Shown piece by piece: positions 8,670 through 15,150 of a DNA stretch of 40,412 nt (positions are counted from its first letter, which is position 1; each line of letters starts with the position of its first letter). Origin of the DNA: a virus; IMG/VR virus record IMGVR_UViG_3300027747_000111, positions 1 through 40,412 of that record. One strand, written 5' to 3'. A program made the translations under genes and the position numbers. The notes under the pieces were generated by a model. It was not told the DNA's origin and did no database searches. It saw nothing but the letters and a program-made list of their open reading frames with translations.

Positions 8670-10435
8670 TGGCTGATGCAATCTACAAAGTACAAACTCC
8701 TGATGGTTCTATCTTAACGATACAAGGCCCTGAGGGTGCTACGCCTGAGCAAATAGAGAATGTTGCTCGTGAGCAATACATGGCACAAAAAGCTCCCACT
8801 GACACAAGTGGAGGAGCCGCCACTGGTGTCTTCCCACAGATGACTGGTCGTAGGCAATTGCAAGACACTGAGCGTTCTGCCAATATGCCTCAAGCTGTGG
8901 CTGAGTCTGCTCTTGCAGGATTGATGTCTGCCCCTGCCGCACTTGCTCAATTTGCCAATGTACAGGCTCCTGCTGACATAGTGCAAAGGCTTAGACAACA
9001 CGCATCTGATATATCCTATCCTGCAGTATCTACAGCAGGTTCTTTGATGGGTGAGGGTGCTATGGTTGGCCCTTTAGCCATGAAAGCTTATCAAATGGCA
9101 GGCAAGATACCAAGTGCTTTAGGTAAGTCAGAGTTATTCAAATCTGGCATTGGTGGATTGACTTCTGGTCTTTTAACACCTACAAAACCTACAGATAGTT
9201 ATGGTGAGTTCTTAGAAGAGAAAGTTCCTGCTACATTGGCCTCGACTGCAGGAGGTGCCCTTGTAGGTAAGGGTACGCAGATGTTGATGAATCCCAAGGT
9301 TACGCCTGAGATGCAGAAGTTGATTGATATGGGGATCAAGGAGTTTACCCCGGGGCAACTCGCAGGGCAGATCCCCTTCATTGGCAAAGCTCTTCAAAAT
9401 ACCGAGAAGCTTGCTACCAGTATGCCCATATCAGGTATGCTGATTCGTAACGAGCTTGAGAGCGTCAACAAGAGCATGAACAAAGCTGTTGCTAACGAAG
9501 CCTTAAAGCACATTGGCGAACAGTTGCCAAAAGGTATTGAGGCAGGCACAGAGATGATGTCTTTCTTAAATAACAAGGTTAACAACTCTTACACTAACAT
9601 AGCCAATAAGATTGACTTTACGCCTAAACCAAATACCCTGTCTAATTTAGCAAGTGTTGAAGTAAATGCTTTGAGGGGTTTACATCCTGATAAAAAAGAA
9701 GAATTTGCTTCTATTATTAAAGACAATTTTTATACGCCTTTGCTTCAAGGAAATTACAAATTAACAGGCCAACAATTCAGGGATGCTGAGAGTGATTTAG
9801 GCACATTAGCTAAAGACTTAATGAGTGGTAGTGACGCACAAAATAGAAGGCTTGGTAAAGCTGTAAGGGCATTTCAAGAGGGTTTGAGGGATGAATTAGC
9901 TAATGTCAACCCTGCTCATGCCAAAGAACTTAAAGGCATCCACGAGTTCTTCAAAAGGTATTTAAGAATAGAAGATTCTGCTAGAAAGTTGGGGGCAGAA
10001 GGAAGCGTATTTACTCCATCTCAGTTTGCCTCCTCTACCCACAAGATGGGCACAAACGCCCAACAAGCCACCAGAACTGGCCTGATGGAGCCACAAGCAG
10101 AAAACATTAAGAATGTACTTGGCCCAACATTGCCTGATAGCTTTACAGCACAGCGTTTAATGACTGGGCAAGGTATGGGTAAGCTTGTGGGAGGAACTGC
10201 TGTAGAGGGGCTAAGTAACACAGTTGCAGGATTGGGTATGCCTTTGGCATTAACTGGTTCTATGTACAATCCAGTTTCTAGAAAACTATTATCTAATGTA
10301 GTTACTTCACCAAGGCCACAATTTGTTAAGAATGCCCAACCTTATGCATCTAGTGGATTGTCTGCCTTAACTGGTATGAGCAATGCACAGCCTGATTTAA
10401 CAGACTTAGGGACAATCAATGTCCCTTCTAGATAA
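8669..10435 (+). CDS. Probable internal virion / ejection protein with N-terminal GATPEQ domain
   Basis: The first ~36 residues (YKVQTPDGSILTIQGPEGAT, then PEQIENVAREQY) form a small module common at the N-terminus of phage ejection and large virion proteins. The rest (to residue 588) is helical and Ala/Gly-rich, with hydrophobic segments around 70-100 and 505-530 but no lytic transglycosylase or protease motif that I can see. It is the last gene of the + strand late cassette and ends 31 bases before a strong terminator. Together with the three upstream genes it probably makes the proteins injected ahead of the genome. That role is inference. Confidence 0.65.
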   Translation: MADAIYKVQTPDGSILTIQGPEGATPEQIENVAREQYMAQKAPTDTSGGAATGVFPQMTGRRQLQDTERSANMPQAVAESALAGLMSAPAALAQFANVQAPADIVQRLRQHASDISYPAVSTAGSLMGEGAMVGPLAMKAYQMAGKIPSALGKSELFKSGIGGLTSGLLTPTKPTDSYGEFLEEKVPATLASTAGGALVGKGTQMLMNPKVTPEMQKLIDMGIKEFTPGQLAGQIPFIGKALQNTEKLATSMPISGMLIRNELESVNKSMNKAVANEALKHIGEQLPKGIEAGTEMMSFLNNKVNNSYTNIANKIDFTPKPNTLSNLASVEVNALRGLHPDKKEEFASIIKDNFYTPLLQGNYKLTGQQFRDAESDLGTLAKDLMSGSDAQNRRLGKAVRAFQEGLRDELANVNPAHAKELKGIHEFFKRYLRIEDSARKLGAEGSVFTPSQFASSTHKMGTNAQQATRTGLMEPQAENIKNVLGPTLPDSFTAQRLMTGQGMGKLVGGTAVEGLSNTVAGLGMPLALTGSMYNPVSRKLLSNVVTSPRPQFVKNAQPYASSGLSALTGMSNAQPDLTDLGTINVPSR

Positions 10436-10466
10436 TTCCTTGTAGTTGCCATTGCAAAGGAACTTT

Positions 10467-10491
10467 GGGGGGCGTGTGCCCCCCTTTTTTT
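10467..10491 (+). terminator. Strong rho-independent terminator ending the late + strand transcript
   Basis: GGGGGGC (10467-10473), loop GTGT, GCCCCCC (10478-10484), followed by seven T. The stem is seven perfect GC pairs. On the minus strand the hairpin is followed by AAAGTT, so it works as an intrinsic terminator only for + strand transcription. It separates the late genes from the convergent early operon, whose last gene ends at 10490. Confidence 0.92.
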
Positions 10492-10705
10492 ATCCATTTC
10501 CTTGAGCATCTACAAGATCGTCAAATGCATCAAACTCTGACCTTTCTCTAGGATGCTCATTAAAAGTTAATTTCTTTGCAAAGTCTCTAACCGTCCTATA
10601 CCTATGAGCATCCTCCAAAGACCTTTGAATGTGTACCAGTAGGCTTGGAAGTGTTCCTTCCCATTCCTCCCCTATTAGCTCCACAACAAACTCTTTTGGA
10701 GTCAA
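10490..10705 (-). CDS. Small hypothetical protein, last gene of the minus operon
   Basis: A 71-residue helical acidic protein with no recognised domain. It starts at TTG, and the TTG shares bases with the TGA of the upstream gene (TTGA). GGGG six bases upstream serves as RBS, so translational coupling is likely. The 3' end touches the terminator of the convergent late genes. Confidence 0.6.
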   Translation of the reverse strand: MTPKEFVVELIGEEWEGTLPSLLVHIQRSLEDAHRYRTVRDFAKKLTFNEHPRERSEFDAFDDLVDAQGNG

Positions 10706-10932
10706 AGGTTACCCCTTTTGTCTTTAAGAGCTTGAGCTACTTCAACATTAAGAGTCTTAACAAAGCCAATACACATATCCCTCTCAACTCTGGCAATGTT
10801 AAAAGACGCAAACATGATCACTTTGTCTGCAAAATCCAACAACTCGTCAAAGTCGTAACCTTCTACATTGTCCATTTTTGATTGAAAAAAGACTTGTTTG
10901 ATGTCTTCTTCACTTACATATTTATTTTGCAT
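10702..10932 (-). CDS. Small hypothetical protein (76 aa)
   Basis: Charged, probably helical protein (YDFDELLDFADKVIMF, ARVERDMCIGFVKTLNVEVA) with no recognised family. AAGGAAG lies six bases before the ATG, inside the end of the upstream gene, which it overlaps by 11 bases. The next gene starts in its stop codon. It belongs to the early minus-strand operon. Confidence 0.65.
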   Translation of the reverse strand: MQNKYVSEEDIKQVFFQSKMDNVEGYDFDELLDFADKVIMFASFNIARVERDMCIGFVKTLNVEVAQALKDKRGNL

Positions 10933-11260
10933 TTTTACTTCCTTTTGGTCTGCTTACTTTGCGTGGTTTGTGTTTTGCAATCATATCTCTAAGATCTGCT
11001 TGAAACTGATCTATCTCAACATCTCGAATTTCTAATTCTCTTTGTTTATAGATGTCAATTGTCTCTAAAAGAGTTTTGTTAGCCTCTCGAAGGTTTTCTA
11101 TCTGTCTATCTTCTGCTGTTTCTATGAATTCAATTTCAGATTTTGTTAGTTCGATGCATTCATCAATGTAGTCAATTATGTCTTTATTGTTTTCTTCAAT
11201 TGCTTTTTTTATGTACATTGTTTCTGCGACAGTAAAATACAATTCAACTTTTTTTTCCAT
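10922..11260 (-). CDS. Coiled-coil protein with basic AT-hook-like tail
   Basis: A 112-residue protein. Residues about 15-95 are highly charged and predicted to be a continuous coiled coil (KAIEENNKDIIDYIDECIEL, EIEFIETAEDRQIENLREAN). The last 17 residues are basic with the core SRPKGSKN, which resembles an AT-hook (R/K-P-R/K-G). A DNA-binding or nucleoprotein role next to the exonuclease and SSB-like genes is therefore possible but unproven. RBS AAGGAT lies six bases before the ATG and overlaps the end of the exonuclease gene region. Confidence 0.65.
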   Translation of the reverse strand: MEKKVELYFTVAETMYIKKAIEENNKDIIDYIDECIELTKSEIEFIETAEDRQIENLREANKTLLETIDIYKQRELEIRDVEIDQFQADLRDMIAKHKPRKVSRPKGSKNAK

Positions 11261-11268
11261 TTTGATCC

Positions 11269-12024
11269 TTACTTGTGTTGATTTTTAAGTTGCCAATAGT
11301 TCAATAAAGAGAGAAACATTTGCTCACCCCTCTTTAAATCTTCTTCTGACCATTCCACTATCTTGCAAAGCCCTTGATCAATGACTGATACAAAGACATT
11401 TGCACATCTAGCTTTAGGTAATCCAAGTCCTAGCCTGTAGGCTGACAACTGGAGTAACTGCTCGTCATACGCCTCCACTTTTGATGGATCGACAAACTCT
11501 TTTGTTTTGAAGTCAATTACAATTCCGTCACCATCTTTGGTGTGGAGATCGACCTTTCCTCCAAATCCTGCCTCATGGCAGAAAGACTTTTCTGTAGACC
11601 ACTCAGGAGACCCAAAATGCGCCCTGACAGCCTTGTCTACCCCTGCCTGATAGTCCATAAACTCTGCAAGCATGATCCCTTCGTAGAAGCTTTCTAAGGC
11701 TCCATGAATGGTGGTTCCACGCTCTGAGGCCATCTTTGCCTGTTCCTTAGAATCCTTTACGATTCTCTCGATAAAGTCTTTTTCAGTCTCATCACGACCT
11801 CTCGTAATGGTCATGCAAGCCAACATCATTTGATTGAGCTTCCAAGCCTCCAGTGCAGGGCGTGAGGCTACAGCCAAGACTGTAGTCACTGAGGGCACTA
11901 AGTTAAGTTTTCTAGCATCTCTTAGGGTGGTAGCCCTAGGCGAGCCATTCTTTGCTATTACGGTATAGGCAGGCTTTCCCTCCCTGTCATACCAATGTTG
12001 TGATTCTGATGCTCTAACTATCAT
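11269..12024 (-). CDS. PD-(D/E)XK exonuclease, RecB/Cas4-like
   Basis: A 251-residue nuclease. The motifs appear in family order: RGTTIHGALE (102-111), GFGGKVD with Asp159, DFKTK (171-175, the Asp-x-Lys pair), and QLLQLSAY (189-196). Together these are the metal- and DNA-binding core of phage RecB-like exonucleases. It probably resects DNA ends for single-strand annealing recombination with the SSB-like protein of the same operon. The chosen start at 12024 has AAGGA seven bases upstream and gives the usual family N-terminus. A longer in-frame start at 12186 would overlap the upstream gene by 173 bases and is rejected. The 11-base overlap with the upstream gene suggests coupled translation. 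Confidence 0.85.
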   Translation of the reverse strand: MIVRASESQHWYDREGKPAYTVIAKNGSPRATTLRDARKLNLVPSVTTVLAVASRPALEAWKLNQMMLACMTITRGRDETEKDFIERIVKDSKEQAKMASERGTTIHGALESFYEGIMLAEFMDYQAGVDKAVRAHFGSPEWSTEKSFCHEAGFGGKVDLHTKDGDGIVIDFKTKEFVDPSKVEAYDEQLLQLSAYRLGLGLPKARCANVFVSVIDQGLCKIVEWSEEDLKRGEQMFLSLLNYWQLKNQHK

Positions 12025-12382
12025 GTTGTTCCTTAAAAAGTGATCCGTATTCTCTAACGTAGGCATCTTTTTTAGCTGTTTTGCAAAGTTTAAAAGACCA
12101 TAATCCAGCTTTTTCTGGATAACAAAGGTCAAAAAGTCTTGCCAAATAAGGAGAAGAATGGTCACTAATTTTCCATTCCGTTCCATTTTCGCTAATAGCT
12201 GAATGATGTCTCAATACATGAAGTATTGTTCTTGCTGAGTAGTGTTTGAAACCTTTATTGTGAATTTTGATTGCTTCGTTACAAAAAGCGTTCCAAACGT
12301 GTTCATTTTTTTGAATCCACTCTACAAACTCATCTGAAAACAAATGTCTGTTTTCTTTGATAATGTGAAGTAAATGATCCAT
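12014..12382 (-). CDS. Conserved phage protein of unknown function next to exonuclease
   Basis: A 122-residue protein. The pattern FVEWIQKNEHVWNAFCNEA, KGFKHYSARTILHVLRHH and SSPYLARLFDLCYPEKAG matches a widespread phage and prophage family: an N-terminal 'W..F...A' helix, a 'HYSA..I...R.H' helix, then 'N..Y.AR.F...P'. I know no function for this family. It lies between SSB-like and exonuclease genes, which suggests a recombination accessory role. No good Shine-Dalgarno precedes the ATG, which sits three bases after the SSB stop, so translation is probably coupled. Confidence 0.7.
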   Translation of the reverse strand: MDHLLHIIKENRHLFSDEFVEWIQKNEHVWNAFCNEAIKIHNKGFKHYSARTILHVLRHHSAISENGTEWKISDHSSPYLARLFDLCYPEKAGLWSFKLCKTAKKDAYVREYGSLFKEQHDS

Positions 12383-12384
12383 GA

Positions 12385-13017
12385 TTAAAAAGGCAAGTCA
12401 TCGTCTATGTCTGCCAAAGGAGAAGATTTAACAACTCCTTTTCCTGCATACATTGCCCACTCAGGGCTACCCATAATCTTGTCCTTTAGACCCTTGCTAA
12501 AAGTCTCAAATAGCACCATATCAGGATCTGCTAGTGTAAAGATCTGATTGGCGTTCACAGGCTTAGGAAGCCCTGCCTGTTTGATCATAGATGGCACAGG
12601 AGAGATGGTAGATACATTGGCATACACTTTTCCATTTACGTCCCTATGGATCACATTGAGCATACCGTATTGATTGAGGATGGACTTGAGGTCAAAGCGT
12701 TTAGCTTCGGAGTCTGTCCAAGGTTTGTTCCTCCAAGACTGTAAGTCTTTCCTGAGGGTAGCATTCTCTGCCCAAGATAGGGTATAGTTCTTAAAGATAG
12801 CCATGGGTTTGCCATCATCAGTGATCAAGGGAAGTCCCTCGTCATCTTCTCCAAAGAGTTCCCAACCAACCATAATCTTGCGTTGGACTTTGATCTCTCC
12901 CATGTACTCAGACTTCTGTGAGCCAAGGTCAATAATTCTGTAACAACGAGCCAAATGTGACCCTGCAGGTACGTTTTTAAAGGTACGTTCTTGATTGCTT
13001 TCTACATAAAAATTCAT
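12385..13017 (-). CDS. Putative single-stranded DNA-binding protein
   Basis: A 210-residue protein with an N-terminal beta-rich part (AGSHLARCYRIIDLGSQ, KIMVGWELFGEDDEG) consistent with the OB-fold phage SSB-like proteins found beside exonucleases. The C-terminus DIDDDLPF is the acidic tail ending in Pro-Phe typical of SSBs, which recruits partner proteins. It should protect ssDNA during replication and recombination and work with the exonuclease downstream. Its ATG overlaps the stop of the preceding 54-residue gene (ATGA). The assignment rests on the tail, operon context and pattern recognition. Confidence 0.7.
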   Translation of the reverse strand: MNFYVESNQERTFKNVPAGSHLARCYRIIDLGSQKSEYMGEIKVQRKIMVGWELFGEDDEGLPLITDDGKPMAIFKNYTLSWAENATLRKDLQSWRNKPWTDSEAKRFDLKSILNQYGMLNVIHRDVNGKVYANVSTISPVPSMIKQAGLPKPVNANQIFTLADPDMVLFETFSKGLKDKIMGSPEWAMYAGKGVVKSSPLADIDDDLPF

Positions 13018-13178
13018 GATATATCTTTCTGAAGTTGTGTTAAAAATTTGATTACTTGTTCAAGTTCTTTTGGTGGTAAGTTTTTGGCTCTTGCTTCTAT
13101 CTCCCATAAGTCTGCTTCGATGTCGTCTTGCTCGTTAAAAATCTCTTTAAAATCTTCGTAAAAAGTTCTGTTACTCAT
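13014..13178 (-). CDS. 54-aa hypothetical protein
   Basis: A short ORF with start ATG (complement of 13176-13178) and a stop that overlaps the SSB ATG as ATGA. It encodes 54 residues, helical and charged (FYEDFKEIFNEQDDIEADLW, LPPKELEQVIKFLTQLQ). It overlaps the upstream gene by 8 bases and has GGAG about 12 bases upstream. The exact fit between two neighbours with stop/start overlaps at both ends is the main evidence that it is real. Confidence 0.7.
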   Translation of the reverse strand: MSNRTFYEDFKEIFNEQDDIEADLWEIEARAKNLPPKELEQVIKFLTQLQKDIS

Positions 13179-13392
13179 ACTTCCAACTCCTTAAAATTTC
13201 TTCTGTTTTCTTGTTTGACCATTTAACTGGTTCGCTGTTGTCAAGGACTGATTGATATTGATTTTCAATGATGTAAGCTAAGTCTTTTAAAACATCTGCT
13301 TTTACAATCCAATCTACTGTTAAAAATTCTTCTGTAAACTTTATTTTGGTAATGTCTGAATTGGCATTCCATGAAACTGATAGTACTTTCAA
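13171..13392 (-). CDS. Small hypothetical protein (73 aa), TTG start
   Basis: I place the start at TTG (complement of 13390-13392). GGAG lies six bases upstream, and the TTG forms a TTGA overlap with the stop of the preceding small membrane protein. A TTG four codons further upstream is possible but lacks this spacing. The product (MKVLSVSWNANSDITKIKF at its N-terminus) has beta-strand character at the start and a charged helix at the end. No family recognised. Confidence 0.6.
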   Translation of the reverse strand: MKVLSVSWNANSDITKIKFTEEFLTVDWIVKADVLKDLAYIIENQYQSVLDNSEPVKWSNKKTEEILRSWKYE

Positions 13393-13487
13393 TGTGGTCT
13401 CCAAATTAAAAAATCAAATGTTAAAACAATGATTGCCAAAAGAAAGACAACCCTGCTTACTTTTTCTACAAGTTGGTGTTTGTTCAT
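13389..13487 (-). CDS. 32-aa single-span membrane protein
   Basis: The ATG overlaps the stop of the upstream gene (ATGA). The product has a short basic N-terminus (MNKHQLVEKVSR) followed by one hydrophobic span (VVFLLAIIVLTFDFLIW) and stops at the TTGA overlap with the next gene. Overlaps at both ends, plus the clear amphipathic layout, support it. Function unknown. Small membrane proteins in phage early operons often act on the host envelope or in exclusion, but nothing here shows that. Confidence 0.6.
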   Translation of the reverse strand: MNKHQLVEKVSRVVFLLAIIVLTFDFLIWRPH

Positions 13488-13702
13488 GTTTTTTCCCATG
13501 ACATTAAGACAGTGACAAAAATCATGACTGCAACGCAATACAAGCTAAACCAACCAGTCCTTCTTGGTGACCAGTCGTGTTCTATGCCTAGTAAAATTGC
13601 TTGGATACGCTCTTCATCTCTATTGAGAGGACAAGGTTTTAGTTGATAGTAAGACCCAATCTTGAGTCCTGACTTAGTTGTATAACAAGGTACTTTTTCC
13701 AT
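13484..13702 (-). CDS. 72-aa protein with C-terminal membrane span, first gene of the minus operon
   Basis: The start is set at the ATG at 13702 because GGAG lies six bases before it. A longer frame begins at 13738, inside the likely promoter. Residues 1-45 are polar (SGLKIGSYYQLKPCPL) and residues about 50-67 are hydrophobic (WFSLYCVAVMIFVTVLM), giving a C-tail anchored topology. It is the promoter-proximal gene of the minus-strand early operon and is followed by a second tiny membrane protein. Function unknown. Confidence 0.6.
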   Translation of the reverse strand: MEKVPCYTTKSGLKIGSYYQLKPCPLNRDEERIQAILLGIEHDWSPRRTGWFSLYCVAVMIFVTVLMSWEKT

Positions 13703-13736
13703 GTGTGCTCCAATAACCTGCTTATGCAGTACACAC

Positions 13737-13765
13737 ATCTTAGCATGATCTTAATTTAAAGTTAA
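13737..13765 (-). promoter_or_regulatory. Promoter for the minus-strand early operon
   Basis: On the minus strand: TTAACT (complement of 13760-13765), 17-base spacer, then TAAGAT (13737-13742) with an upstream TGC, giving an extended -10. Transcription would begin near 13730 and leave about 28 bases before the first start codon. The surrounding DNA is very AT-rich. Read by eye only. Confidence 0.55.
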
Positions 13766-13809
13766 GTAATACTTGATTCAATTACATGGTTATTTTTAAC
13801 TATAAGTTA

Positions 13810-13818
13810 TGGTATGAT
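13810..13818 (+). promoter_or_regulatory. Extended -10 promoter for the rightward control transcript
   Basis: TGG followed by TATGAT (13813-13818), five of six consensus bases, forms an extended -10. The -35 region is weak. The start would fall close to 13825, that is at the first base pairs of structured element A, so the whole 13.82-14.06 kb structure would lie in the 5' leader of the HTH gene. It diverges from the minus-strand promoter 45 bases away. Confidence 0.45.
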
Positions 13819-13822
13819 CTGT

Positions 13823-13895
13823 TTGTTGGTAAATTGGTTTAGCTCCGAAGGTCTCGAAAGAGGTGTACCTAACCCTGCTTTATGGGAGCCAACAA
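13823..13895 (+). ncRNA. Structured element, copy A (candidate leader RNA or DNA cruciform)
   Basis: TTGTTG (13823-13828) can pair with CAACAA (13890-13895). Stacked directly on it, GCTCC (13842-13846) pairs with GGAGC (13885-13889), leaving a 13-base 5' bulge ending GGTTTA. Inside lies AGGT-CTC-GAAA-GAG-GTGT-ACCT, a hairpin with a GNRA tetraloop. Copy B repeats the frame GTTGG...GGTTTAGCTCCG...ACCCTGCTYTATGGGAGC. Part of the block looks like a tRNA D-arm, but there is no T-arm, so it is not a normal tRNA. A leader RNA is likely because it lies just after an extended -10; an origin or operator role is also possible. Confidence 0.45.
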
Positions 13896-13984
13896 CCAAC
13901 ACGCATGGGGATTGGGCAAATCAGGGCGAACCGTTAATCGTACTTGTGATGCTATCTTGACGGATCAGTCCCCATCCGTGTTGG
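13896..13984 (+). ncRNA. Long hairpin between the two structured copies
   Basis: CCAACACG (13896-13903) pairs with CGTGTTGG (13977-13984). After one C/C mismatch, ATGGGGA (13905-13911) pairs with TCCCCAT (13969-13975), a 15-bp near-perfect stem closing a 57-base loop. A smaller CCGT/ACGG stem (13931-13934 with 13960-13963) lies within. The GTGTTGG arm is also the 5' arm of copy B, so hairpin and copy B cannot form together, which could act as a switch. A 66-residue ORF crossing this block looks like chance. Confidence 0.5.
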
Positions 13985-14060
13985 CGAAGCGGTTTAGCTC
14001 CGTGGGAGAAGATATTAAAGAGTGTTGTTCCCCCTACCCTGCTCTATGGGAGCGCCAACA
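13979..14060 (+). ncRNA. Structured element, copy B
   Basis: TGTTGGC (13979-13985) pairs with GCCAACA (14054-14060) and GCTCC (13997-14001) with GGAGC (14049-14053), with an 11-base 5' bulge ending CGGTTTA. Compared with copy A, two extra bases on the 3' arm are matched by a T-to-C/A-to-G change on the 5' arm, so pairing is kept. The inner part (GTGGGA...TCCCCCTAC) differs from A. Copy B ends 18 bases before the ATG of the HTH gene, placing the RBS (AAGGAT) just outside the stem. Confidence 0.45.
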
Positions 14061-14078
14061 ATTAACAAGGATAAAAGA

Positions 14079-14282
14079 ATGAATTTAAAAGAATATTTCA
14101 AAGAAGAACCTAAAGGAGCCATCAGTGAAATGTCAAAGTATTTAGGCATCACTGCAACTTGGTTGAGTTTAATTATTCATGGGCGTAAGCAACCAAGCCC
14201 TAAACTTGCAAAAAAGATTGAAGAGGCAACCATAGGGTTAGTCACTAAAAAAGATTTGAGACCAGACATTTTTTTAATGTAA
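14079..14282 (+). CDS. Cro/YdaS-like helix-turn-helix regulator
   Basis: A 67-residue protein. The run ISEMSKYLGITATWLSLIIH, GRKQPSPKLAKKIEEAT is a Cro/C1-type HTH: helix 2 'MSKYLGI', turn, recognition helix 'TATWLSLIIHG', then the 'PSP.LA..IE.AT' helix usual in YdaS/Cro-like proteins. It would bind operators in the divergent region or at the palindrome at 18022. The start has AAGGAT eight bases upstream. A longer GTG-initiated frame from 14022 runs through the structured element and is rejected. No companion CI-type repressor gene is visible. Confidence 0.75.
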   Translation: MNLKEYFKEEPKGAISEMSKYLGITATWLSLIIHGRKQPSPKLAKKIEEATIGLVTKKDLRPDIFLM

Positions 14283-14287
14283 GATAT

Positions 14288-14360
14288 TGAAAACATGGAT
14301 AGGGTAGCTCCCGAAAAGACGATTCTTTCACCGTCCTTCCATTGTTTCTTTCAGTGAAAG
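14288..14360 (+). promoter_or_regulatory. Structured leader before the DUF1376 gene
   Basis: The 84-base gap holds several overlapping inverted repeats: ATGGA (14295-14299) with TCCAT (14338-14342), GACG (14318-14321) with CGTC (14332-14335), and CTTTCAC (14325-14331) with GTGAAAG (14354-14360). The last two cannot all coexist with the first, so alternative folds are possible. TAGCTCCCGAA (14305-14315) echoes the TAGCTCCGAA core of copy A. The final stem ends six bases before the ATG and could mask ribosome binding. Confidence 0.35.
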
Positions 14361-14366
14361 CGACCG

Positions 14367-15150
14367 ATGAAAGCAGGTATGCATTATTTTAATTTTCACA
14401 TAGGTGACTATAAGTCACACACGCACCATTTGACCCCAATAGAAGATCTTGCTTATCGCAGGCTTTTGGATCATTATTATCTTCACGAGGAACCCATCAA
14501 ACAGCGAGAAATTGCTCGTCAGATAGGCTTGCGTGAACACGAGCAAGAAGTGCTTTCAATACTCGAAGAGTTTTTTGTGTCTACAGAAGATGGGTATATT
14601 AACCATCGTGCTGATAAGGAAATTGAGGAATATCATGGCAAAAAGGAGCAAGCATCTAGGGCAGGTCGAGCATCTGCTCAACAGAGAGCCAACAAACGTA
14701 CTACTGATGTTCAACAGACGTTTAACGAGCGTTCAACGGACGTTCAACCAACCAATAACCATAAACCAATAACCATAAACCATAAACCAGATAGAGAGAA
14801 AGCAACTAGCGTTGCTTGTCCACCAACTGTGGATAACCAAGTTTGGTCTGATTGGTTACAAATACGGAAATCCAAAAAACTTCCGATGACCGAAACTTCT
14901 TGGGAGCAAATACAAAACGAGTTCCGAAAATGCAACTTGTCTGACCAACAAGGGCAACTTGTCTGACCAACAAGGAGTTCAATATTGTTGTCTGTCAAAC
15001 TGGGCATCTTTCAAGACTGCTTGGTACGAAAAGAACCTTCAGGAGCAAGACTCTGGATTGTCTAAAAGGGCACAAGCTAGTAAAAAAGTTCTATCTGGTT
15101 TAACTCGTGGACTTATAGGAGAAAAAAATGTCACATTACTCGGAACTTGA
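14367..15150 (+). pseudogene. DUF1376 (YdaU-like) replication protein, frameshifted by a 22-bp duplication
   Basis: The N-terminal ~95 residues (MHYFNFHIGDYKSHTHHLTP, EDLAYRRLLDHYYLHEEPIK) are a clear DUF1376 domain found in phage replication initiator-type proteins; ATG 14379 may be the true start. A Gln/Thr-rich linker follows. As read, the frame stops at 14966 (199 aa). An exact tandem 22-bp repeat at 14932-14975 shifts the frame by one. Removing one copy joins it to the frame ending at 15150, giving a 253-residue protein with a W..Fk..W type C-terminus (LSNWASFKTAWYEKN) normal for the family. So it is either a mutated gene, an assembly error, or two separately read products. Confidence 0.8.
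14932..14975 (+). repeat. Perfect 22-bp tandem duplication
   Basis: The 22-base unit beginning GCAACTTGTCTG occupies 14932-14953 and again 14954-14975 without a mismatch. Its length is not a multiple of three, and it breaks the DUF1376 frame exactly where the two halves would otherwise join. Confidence 0.95.

Noticed and set aside
12025-12186. Longer N-terminus of the exonuclease
   Set aside because: The extension would overlap the upstream gene over 160 bases, is unlike the family, and lacks an RBS; the ATG at 12024 has AAGGA in place.
13823-14060. tRNA genes (TTTAGCTC D-arm-like blocks, ACCA after copy A)
   Set aside because: Neither copy has a T-arm with a TTCRA loop, anticodon arms do not form at the right place, and the 3' ACCA after copy A is part of the next hairpin arm.
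13882-14082. 66-residue ORF across the structured element
   Set aside because: It begins inside copy A without an RBS, and its composition is dictated by the inverted repeats. The real downstream gene starts at 14079 with a good RBS.
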